Shown here: positions 13,781-19,073 of the stretch, in pieces
Layout of the letters: each line of letters begins with the position of its first letter
Position numbering within the stretch: position 1 is the stretch's first letter
Assembly: GCA_003522145.1 (NCBI GenBank)
Contig: DPGD01000006.1
Coordinates: 1-21,847, forward strand
Source: Clostridiales bacterium
GTDB taxonomy: Bacteria > Bacillota > Clostridia > Oscillospirales > CAG-272
DNA: 21,847 nt
Reading direction: 5' to 3'
Notes under the pieces: model-generated
The model's database searches: none
The model's input: only the letters and a program-made list of their open reading frames with translations
What the model was told of the DNA's origin: nothing
Made by a program: the position numbers and the translations under genes

Positions 13781-14559
13781 AGCTTCAACATCTTTTCAAA
13801 ACCTTTAATCCCGGAACGCCGGATGCCAAGCTGGCCCTCAACGATCTCTCCTTTGCGGTGCATGACGGGGATTTTGTAACCATCATCGGCGCAAACGGCG
13901 CCGGAAAATCCACGCTGTTCAACGCAATTGCCGGCAGCTTCATCACCGACGCCGGCAGAATTTTTCTGGACGGCAAGGACATCACCCTGCAAGCGGAGCA
14001 TAAGCGTGCCCGCACCATCGGACGGATCTTTCAGGACCCGATGCGGGGCAGCGCGCCCGGCATGACCATTGAGGAGAATCTGGCGTTGGCTTCCGGAAGA
14101 GGCGGATGGATGCACAGAACCTCCCAGGCCGACCGGAGGTTTTTCAGAGAGAAGGTGGCGCTTCTCGGCATGGGTCTGGAGGATCGGATGAATCAGCCGG
14201 TGGGTCTGCTCTCCGGCGGACAGAGGCAGGCGCTGACTCTGCTGATGGCAACCGCCACCCGTCCCCAGTTGCTTCTTTTGGACGAATGCACGGCGGCGTT
14301 GGATCCGGGAACCGCCGAAAAGGTGCTGGCACTGGTCAATCGGATCGTGGGCGAAGAGCATCTGACCTGCCTGATGATTACCCACGATATGCAGGCGGCG
14401 CTGGACTTAGGAAACCGCACCATCATGATGAACAACGGTCAGATCGTTATGGATGTGGAAAACGAGGAGCGTTGCGGACTGACGATCTCCGATCTGCTTT
14501 TAAAGTTCAAGGAGGCCGCCGGAAAAGAGTTGAGCAACGACCGGATGCTGTTGACCTGA
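13774..14559 (+). CDS. trpZ: ABC transporter ATP-binding protein, TrpZ type
   Basis: The 261-residue ATPase has all the ABC motifs: Walker A GANGAGKST (39-47), the signature LSGGQ (146-150) with RQALTLLMA after it, Walker B LLLLDE with Asp170 and Glu171, and the H-loop MITHDMQAALDLG. It overlaps the end of the permease gene and has GGAGGACAACGG before its start. It powers import of the substrate bound by the lipoprotein encoded two genes upstream. The gene is the last of the T-box operon, which ends at the terminator 14618-14664. Confidence 0.93.
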   Translation: MLELQHLFKTFNPGTPDAKLALNDLSFAVHDGDFVTIIGANGAGKSTLFNAIAGSFITDAGRIFLDGKDITLQAEHKRARTIGRIFQDPMRGSAPGMTIEENLALASGRGGWMHRTSQADRRFFREKVALLGMGLEDRMNQPVGLLSGGQRQALTLLMATATRPQLLLLDECTAALDPGTAEKVLALVNRIVGEEHLTCLMITHDMQAALDLGNRTIMMNNGQIVMDVENEERCGLTISDLLLKFKEAAGKELSNDRMLLT

Positions 14560-14617
14560 ATCCGGAATATGAAAAAAGGGCGGTAAAAAAGTCCCGCTTG
14601 CAAATAATTTAAAAGAG

Positions 14618-14677
14618 AAAACCCAGAGAAGGTCAAGTGCTTCTGCTTGATGTCCCTGGGTTTTGCGGTTCGTTTTT
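14618..14677 (+). terminator. Terminator of the trpXYZ operon
   Basis: AAAACCCAG (14618-14626) pairs with CTGGGTTTT (14656-14664). Inside, TCAAG and CTTGA form a second stem. T-rich sequence follows, ending in a TTTTTT run at about 14673. Confidence 0.85.
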
Positions 14678-14744
14678 TCAAAATGTGCTTTTTGAAAAGA
14701 CTTTTTGTGCCGTTTTTATAATCACGAGGCATCCCAAAAATCCT

Positions 14745-14781
14745 CAAAAAGATGCCGCTTGCCGGCGGAGTTGAGCGGCAT
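14745..14781 (-). terminator. Second terminator downstream of tRNA-Gly
   Basis: ATGCCGC (14752-14758) pairs with GCGGCAT (14775-14781). On the minus strand the stem is followed by CTTTTTGAGGATTTTT. It backs up the stronger hairpin beside the tRNA and prevents collision with the convergent trp operon. Confidence 0.6.
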
Positions 14782-14785
14782 GCAC

Positions 14786-14825
14786 AAAAACGACGCTGAG
14801 CTCCAAACGAATGGAACTCAGCGTC
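14786..14825 (-). terminator. Terminator of tRNA-Gly
   Basis: GACGCTGAGCTCC (14792-14804) pairs with GGAACTCAGCGTC (14813-14825) with one mismatch. On the minus strand five T residues follow. It begins only a few bases after the tRNA 3' end. Confidence 0.9.
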
Positions 14826-14830
14826 ATGCT

Positions 14831-14904
14831 TGGAGCAGGCAACGGGAATCGAACCCGCATAGTCAGCTTGGGAAGCTGATATTCTACCACTGAACTATGC
14901 CTGC
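14831..14904 (-). tRNA. tRNA-Gly (anticodon CCC)
   Basis: On the minus strand 74 nt fold as a complete cloverleaf. The acceptor arms GCAGGCA and TGCCTGC are fully paired, the D-arm is GTTC-AGTGGTA-GAAT, the anticodon stem TCAGC/GCTGA encloses loop TTCCCAA, and the T-arm is GCGGG-TTCGATT-CCCGT. The anticodon CCC reads GGG. The discriminator base is U, as is usual for bacterial tRNA-Gly, and the CCA end is encoded. It stands alone, with its own promoter and two terminators. Confidence 0.97.
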
Positions 14905-14913
14905 GCATGGAGT

Positions 14914-14942
14914 ATTCTACCACGGCTTTTTCTTCCTGTCAA
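14914..14942 (-). promoter_or_regulatory. Promoter of tRNA-Gly
   Basis: On the minus strand TTGACA (14937-14942) and TAGAAT (14914-14919) are 17 bp apart, just before the tRNA. A very AT-rich tandem repeat lies immediately upstream (14947-14993), in the place of an UP element. Confidence 0.9.
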
Positions 14943-14946
14943 GGGG

Positions 14947-14993
14947 AATTTTTTAGAATTTCTTCTGTACAAATTTTTTAGAATTTTTCTGTA
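14947..14993. repeat. Tandem AT-rich direct repeat upstream of tRNA-Gly
   Basis: Two near-identical copies (14947-14969 and 14972-14993) share AATTTTTTAGAATT and end in TTCTGTA, repeating every 25 bp or so. They sit directly upstream of the tRNA -35 box. The following stretch, 14994-15239, holds no gene I can support. Confidence 0.75.
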
Positions 14994-15239
14994 GAGCCTT
15001 CTATAGTTCCGCACGCCTTGCTATATGGTGAAAATATCCCCCGGTTTGCTGTTTTGGTTTTTCTTTTGGTTCCGTCAATTTCGGCTTGAGACTTTCGTAC
15101 AGGACCCGGTTGGCAGGCGGCGTTAAAGTTGAGTTTTGGGGCAGTGCCAACGGCAGTGCTCCCGGTGCCCAAAGCGGGAAACCGGCAGGCTGTCTGAATT
15201 TTTTAAAGGATTTTTCCTGCGGCGAAAGGAGGGGAGCTC

Positions 15240-15824
15240 TCAGAGCTTTTGTCCTTTAGACATTTTTTTCTGCCGGATTCTTCCTTCCCGGATACAGCCG
15301 TATTTCTCTCCCAGAAAGGCCGCTATAAGAAAAAGGATCTCGCCCAGAAGCATGGCCAGAAGAAACTGCCCGTCAGATACTTTTTCAGGGTCGGGCGAAA
15401 AGGCCTGTCTGTCGGACAGGTAGCGCAAAAGAAATCCGCCGTAATAGCCCGCTCCGTTGGTAAGGAGCAGCGGAAAATGGGTGAGAAAGGCCGCCAGCAT
15501 CCGGATTCCGCCGGCTAAAATCAGCGACAGAGCCGACAGTACCGGCTTAAATTGAACCCGGTTCTTTCCGATACGGTAGTATACAAAAAAGATTCCGCCG
15601 CATCCAAAGAGCAGGTATCCAACCGTTCGCAACAGGTAGTCGGTGTAGGGCTCGGGAGAAAACAGCACCCCCGCAAAGCCTCCGATGAGAAAATCTGCCG
15701 TGAGAAAACCGAAAAGAAAGGCGATAAACAGCCAGAAATACCCGATCCCCGTAAAACGAAGGACCAGCAACACCTTTTTTCTGCCCTTGCTCGGCTCCTT
15801 TTTTTCCCGGCTTCTGCGGAACAT
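15240..15824 (-). CDS. Multi-pass membrane protein of unknown function
   Basis: The 194-residue protein has a basic N-terminus (MFRRSREKKEPSKGRKK), about five hydrophobic segments (roughly residues 18-55, 65-83, 92-112, 115-133 and 150-170) and a basic tail (RQKKMSKGQKL). I do not recognise the family. No catalytic motif is apparent. The ATG has a strong upstream GGAGGGG. It is the last gene of a minus-strand pair, but a good terminator (15853-15893) lies between it and the upstream gene, with no room for another promoter. Expression therefore seems to depend on readthrough. Confidence 0.6.
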   Translation of the reverse strand: MFRRSREKKEPSKGRKKVLLVLRFTGIGYFWLFIAFLFGFLTADFLIGGFAGVLFSPEPYTDYLLRTVGYLLFGCGGIFFVYYRIGKNRVQFKPVLSALSLILAGGIRMLAAFLTHFPLLLTNGAGYYGGFLLRYLSDRQAFSPDPEKVSDGQFLLAMLLGEILFLIAAFLGEKYGCIREGRIRQKKMSKGQKL

Positions 15825-15852
15825 ATTCTTCCCCTCCTGTCCTTTTCAGAGT

Positions 15853-15893
15853 AAAAAGGCCGTGGCAACACCTTTCCGATCTGCCACAGCCTT
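15853..15893 (-). terminator. Terminator after the 103-residue protein gene
   Basis: AAGGCCGTGGCA (15856-15867) pairs with TGCCACAGCCTT (15882-15893) with one mismatch. On the minus strand the stem is followed by TTTTT. It ends about 30 bp before the start of the membrane protein gene, so it may act as an attenuator. Confidence 0.82.
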
Positions 15894-15898
15894 CCGCA

Positions 15899-16210
15899 TC
15901 ACTTTGCCAGTTGGCGCTCCAAATAGATCAATCCGTCGTTGAACGCTTCGTAAAGGCTTTTCTTATCAAACTGCTTCACCATGCGTTCCATGGGAGAGAT
16001 GGAAGGATCGCTTTTCAGAACCTGAACGATGACCCGATCCGGCACCTCACACTCCCGGTCTCCCACCTTGATTTTTTTATTGGACAGAATCATCATGTAC
16101 AGAATATATTCATCCTGCATACTGCCGTAGCAAATCTGATTTCCTTCTCGTACCAAGGGTTTTCCCTTGTACATCAGGTACTGCCCCTTCACGGTGCTCT
16201 CTATCGCCAT
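15899..16210 (-). CDS. Small protein of unknown function, conserved-looking in Clostridia
   Basis: The 103-residue protein starts MAIESTVKGQYLMYKGKPLVREGNQICYG and has no signal peptide or membrane segment. It resembles short clostridial proteins I have seen with the YLMYKGKPLVR and ICYG pattern, but I know no name or function for them. The ending is helical and charged. GGAGGAGG precedes the ATG, a consensus promoter with a tandem repeat in its leader lies upstream, and a terminator follows, so the gene is real. No catalytic residues stand out. Confidence 0.7.
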   Translation of the reverse strand: MAIESTVKGQYLMYKGKPLVREGNQICYGSMQDEYILYMMILSNKKIKVGDRECEVPDRVIVQVLKSDPSISPMERMVKQFDKKSLYEAFNDGLIYLERQLAK

Positions 16211-16249
16211 AGCTTTTCCTCCTCCTTGCTTTCCGCTTTTCTAAACAAG

Positions 16250-16281
16250 CTACTATACAACAAAACGACCATACAACAAAA
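16250..16281 (-). repeat. Two adjacent 16-bp tandem repeats in the leader of the 103-residue gene
   Basis: CTACTATACAACAAAA (16250-16265) is directly followed by CGACCATACAACAAAA (16266-16281); 14 of 16 positions agree. They begin two bases downstream of the -10 box on the minus strand, at about the transcription start. This position suits a repressor operator or an RNA-binding site. Confidence 0.75.
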
Positions 16282-16283
16282 GT

Positions 16284-16312
16284 ATTATACTATATTTCTT
16301 TCGGATATGCAA
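16284..16312 (-). promoter_or_regulatory. Promoter of the 103-residue protein gene
   Basis: On the minus strand TTGCAT (16307-16312) and a perfect TATAAT (16284-16289) are 17 bp apart. Confidence 0.88.
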
Positions 16313-16329
16313 GGCTTTTTTGTTTTTCT

Positions 16330-16378
16330 TTCGGCGGCAGGGGTATAAAGCCGCCAAAGGGAATCTTTTGCCGCCGAA
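16330..16378. other. Three-part hairpin with alternative pairings
   Basis: TTCGGCGGCA (16330-16339), GCCGCC (16350-16355) and TGCCGCCGAA (16369-16378) lie in a row. The first can pair with either of the other two, fully with the third. It follows the end of the beta-propeller-like gene on the minus strand, but there is no T-run on that side; a short T-run follows on the plus strand. Function unknown. Confidence 0.5.
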
Positions 16379-16400
16379 TCCCGTTTTTCGGAAAGCCGAA

Positions 16401-17483
16401 TCATCCGTATGCGGAAAGATCGGTGGCGTAGCAATATTTTGCAGAGGTAAATTTCCCGAAAATATATTTGTTGCTGGCCGATTCGCACATGACATAGAGC
16501 TTTCCCTCCACCGTCACGATTTCTTCGGACATGGGCGCAATCTTCAGGTCTGTTTTCAGAACGGAAGAATCCAACACGAAAAGCGGGACCTGCTGACCCA
16601 GGACGGTGATTTCCCCTTCCTGCTTCGGCTCGTTGTAGATGTAGATATGGGAGAACGCAGGTCCGTAGGAGGTGGACAGGCAGAAACGGCCTTCTTCGTC
16701 AAAGCACATTCCCTGCACCAGCCCCGGAATGGAATAGGCCCTTTCCACAGAAGGCGCAATGCCGAATTCCTCATTCTCGTCCAACCGATAGGCAAGGATC
16801 AAAGCGGTGTTCCCGTCCCCTGCGGCGGTCGTATACTTGTGACTGTCGGGTGTGGGATAATTGGACTCTCTGTAGAATTCGCCCACATAGATGTAGCTGC
16901 CCTCCACATGGGTGAAGGCCACGCCCAGCTTGTCATCCTCCGTTGCCGTGCTGAAAATGCCCAACGCCTGAATGGTTTCCCCGCTTGCGGCGGCCTTTAA
17001 ATCTTTATAGGAGTAGACCAACAGTCCTTCACTTCCCGCCACATAGAGGTAATTTCCCTTCAAGGAAATACCGCCCACATGACCGCAGTATTCCTTGCCG
17101 TCCCGATCCAACAGCCCGACCCGCTTCACTTCCTCGCCGCTTTCCTTGCCCACAACGCTGATTTGGGAAGGCTGGTTATCGGAGCGATAGCCGGTGACGA
17201 GAAATTCTTTCGTGTTCTCATCATAGCAGAGACCCTGCGGGATCAGTCCTTCGGAAAGTCCCGGAATTTCAAAGGTCTTTTCGGAATTCTTGTAGTATTC
17301 CCGGACCGAAAGCCGGAAATATGCCCGCACGCCGCAGAGAAGCAGACAGACCAAGACCACCAGGATCAGGATAATGGCAAGGAGAATCTTCCAAAGGCTC
17401 TTTTTCTTCTTGACTTTGTTCTTTGGACTTTCCGGGGTGTTTTTATTTACCGATTCCAGGGATACTGCGCTACTTTCAGACAT
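16401..17483 (-). CDS. Membrane-anchored extracytoplasmic protein, beta-propeller-like
   Basis: The 360-residue protein has a cytoplasmic Lys-rich N-terminus (KNKVKKKKSLWK) and one membrane segment at about residues 30-52 (ILLAIILILVVLVCLLLCG). An extracytoplasmic region follows. It shows repeated strand-turn blocks such as IPQGLCYDENTKEFLVTGY, HVGGISLKGNYLYVAGS and VQGMCFDEEGRFCLSTSYG, which suggest a beta-propeller of about five to six blades. I see no catalytic motif and assign no enzyme. GGAG precedes the ATG. A weak promoter (TTGCGT and CATAAT, 16 bp apart) may lie in the gap before it. Its role may be binding or sensing at the cell surface. Confidence 0.6.
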   Translation of the reverse strand: MSESSAVSLESVNKNTPESPKNKVKKKKSLWKILLAIILILVVLVCLLLCGVRAYFRLSVREYYKNSEKTFEIPGLSEGLIPQGLCYDENTKEFLVTGYRSDNQPSQISVVGKESGEEVKRVGLLDRDGKEYCGHVGGISLKGNYLYVAGSEGLLVYSYKDLKAAASGETIQALGIFSTATEDDKLGVAFTHVEGSYIYVGEFYRESNYPTPDSHKYTTAAGDGNTALILAYRLDENEEFGIAPSVERAYSIPGLVQGMCFDEEGRFCLSTSYGPAFSHIYIYNEPKQEGEITVLGQQVPLFVLDSSVLKTDLKIAPMSEEIVTVEGKLYVMCESASNKYIFGKFTSAKYCYATDLSAYG

Positions 17484-17645
17484 GATGTACTCCTTTTCCG
17501 ACAGAGCGTTTCTGCGGCACGATTTTCTTTCTTTTCAGTATAAGGGCAACCTGTGAAGCAGTATACAACACAATTATGAACATGGTATAAACAAACGCAA
17601 AAACAAAAAGACAATCTGAGAAAGTCCCCAAATGGCCGGGCGGGC

Positions 17646-18581
17646 TCAGCCAAAGGTTTTCTGAGCCGTTTCTATAAATGCCGAGCAGGCAGAGCTTAAA
17701 TACCGATTGCGCTTGAAGCCAATGCTCATGGTTCTGGTGGTGTGCATTCCGTCCAATCTGTAAAAGACACAGCCCTCTCCCGATGCCGCCGAAATCAATG
17801 CATCGGTCACAAAGGCAATGCCCATACCGGAACAAGCCATATTGTAGGAGGTAATCAACTGATTCGGAGAAAGCAGAACCTTGGGCGCAAAGCCGGCGTC
17901 TTCACAGAGAACATTTGCCCGGCGGTGCATATCGTTGCCCTGCTTCAGGATCAGAAAATTTTCTTCTCGGAATTCCTTCAGATCCACGGCCGGGCAGTCG
18001 GGGGAACGATGCCGTCTCTTGGAAATCTGCTCTTTGGAAAGAGCGAAGGATCCAAGCTGTCTGTTGACCGCAAGCCCCTCCGGAACCGCCAGAAACAGAG
18101 ATTCTTCAAACAGAGGCAGCGCCGTATAGAACCGGGTGTCAAAATCATGAGCGATCAGAAGGTCTAAATTTTCGGTAAGCAACAGCTTTCTCAAATCCGG
18201 AGAGTTGTTTTCCACCAGCTCCACTTCAATCCCGCCATAGCGGGAGAAAAACTTTTTGATGATCGGCGGCAATACAAAAGAGGTCACAAAATTCTCTCCC
18301 CCCACCACAATGTGCCCGCTTTGCAGGGCCGACAGATCCGCCAGCTGCTCCCGCATCCGCCGGTCGATCGCCCGGATTTCTTCCAAAGCGGCAATGTACA
18401 CCTTTCCCGCTTCTGTGAGAGACAGGGGCGATCCGGAGCGGTCAAAGATGGTAATGCCCAAGGATTCCTCCAGTTTTTTCACTGCGGTGGACAGTGCCGG
18501 CTGAGAAACAAAGAGATTTTTGGCCGCCGCCGAAAAGCTCCGCTCCTTATACACCTCATATACATAATCCCATTCGTTCAT
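17646..18581 (-). CDS. LysR-family transcriptional regulator
   Basis: From ATG 18581 the product has 311 residues. Residues 1-60 form the LysR winged helix-turn-helix (FSAAAKNLFVSQPALSTAVKKLEESLG, then IFDRSGSPLSLTEAGKVY). A periplasmic-binding-like effector domain begins near residue 90 and includes the late motif GMGIAFVTDALI. I start at 18581 because the conserved domain begins at MNEWDYVYEVYKERS and AAAGGAA precedes it; a longer in-frame reading adds 92 unconserved residues across the promoter. A hairpin at 17643-17667 overlaps its stop codon. Effector and targets are unknown. It is divergent from the riboswitch-controlled ATPase gene, with about 150 bp between the two promoters. Confidence 0.9.
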   Translation of the reverse strand: MNEWDYVYEVYKERSFSAAAKNLFVSQPALSTAVKKLEESLGITIFDRSGSPLSLTEAGKVYIAALEEIRAIDRRMREQLADLSALQSGHIVVGGENFVTSFVLPPIIKKFFSRYGGIEVELVENNSPDLRKLLLTENLDLLIAHDFDTRFYTALPLFEESLFLAVPEGLAVNRQLGSFALSKEQISKRRHRSPDCPAVDLKEFREENFLILKQGNDMHRRANVLCEDAGFAPKVLLSPNQLITSYNMACSGMGIAFVTDALISAASGEGCVFYRLDGMHTTRTMSIGFKRNRYLSSACSAFIETAQKTFG

Positions 18582-18645
18582 GGCGGTTTTCCTTTTATAG
18601 TTTTTTTGAATGATTCTCTGCTTTTTATTTATAAATGTTATAGTC

Positions 18646-18674
18646 ATTATAGTGCATCTTCCCGGAAAATGCAA
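18646..18674 (-). promoter_or_regulatory. Promoter of the LysR gene
   Basis: On the minus strand TTGCAT (18669-18674) and TATAAT (18646-18651) are 17 bp apart. A palindrome, ATTTATAAAT (18627-18636), follows just after the expected start and could be a site for self-regulation. Confidence 0.85.
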
Positions 18675-18823
18675 GAGTTTTCGGCAAGAATATTTTCCGA
18701 ATCCCGATTGCTCCTTCGTTTTTCTGCCGTTGGGCACCTTCTGCCAAGACTTTTTGGCGGACTTTCCGGTTTTGGCACCGTGTTTTTCGGCAAAATTCAG
18801 TCGGTTTTTTGGGGCTTCGCCTC

Positions 18824-18852
18824 TTGACTTTTCCGTGAGAAAAGTATATAAT
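18824..18852 (+). promoter_or_regulatory. Promoter of the riboswitch-ATPase unit
   Basis: TTGACT (18824-18829) and TATAAT (18847-18852) are 17 bp apart. The region 18675-18823 between the divergent promoters carries a repeated TTTTCGGCAA (18678 and 18784) but no gene. Confidence 0.88.
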
Positions 18853-18865
18853 GGCAACAGCGTTC

Positions 18866-19035
18866 CCTTGAGGGAGTAGCAAGCGCATAAATGCGTAACA
18901 AGTCAACAGCCCCGTCCGGCGTTTCCGGTCTGGCTTGTTTTAAATTGCGAGACTCATGCTTCACCATCGGTGTACAGGTGTCTTGCTTCTGTCTGACGCT
19001 TTTTCCTGTGTAGCCGTTGGTTGCACGGTTTTTTT
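18866..19035 (+). ncRNA. yybP-ykoY riboswitch (Mn2+-sensing type)
   Basis: The leader between the promoter and the P-type ATPase contains the two conserved internal-loop motifs of this class. GGGAGTAGC is near 18874-18882, followed by the GCGCATAAATGCG hairpin, an AACAAG/CTTGTT stem and then GCGAGACT. A 10-bp terminator stem with seven T residues closes the element at 19035. The class senses Mn2+ and is often found upstream of P-type cation ATPases and other Mn2+ exporters. Bound Mn2+ would be expected to favour antitermination and so expression. The exact 5' limit and the helices are my reading, not a covariance model hit. Confidence 0.85.
19006..19035 (+). terminator. Expression-platform terminator of the riboswitch
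   Basis: CTGTGTAGCC (19006-19015) pairs with GGTTGCACGG (19019-19028) with three wobble pairs, followed by seven T residues (19029-19035). It is 38 bp before the ATPase start codon. Confidence 0.82.
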
Positions 19036-19073
19036 ATTCTGTTCAGGTACTTTTCTGAAGTTAGGAGGAAAAA

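Noticed and set aside
14881..14923. Repeat ATTCTACCAC inside the tRNA and in its promoter
   Set aside because: One copy is the tRNA D-arm and the other overlaps the -10 box; a 10-bp match is probably coincidence.
17643..17667. GGCTCAG/CTGAGCC hairpin over the LysR stop codon as a terminator
   Set aside because: The nearest T-run on the minus strand is about 30 bases further on, so it is not a convincing intrinsic terminator.
18582..18857. N-terminal extension of the LysR protein by 92 residues
   Set aside because: The extension runs through the LysR promoter and is low in family signal; the conserved domain starts at 18581.
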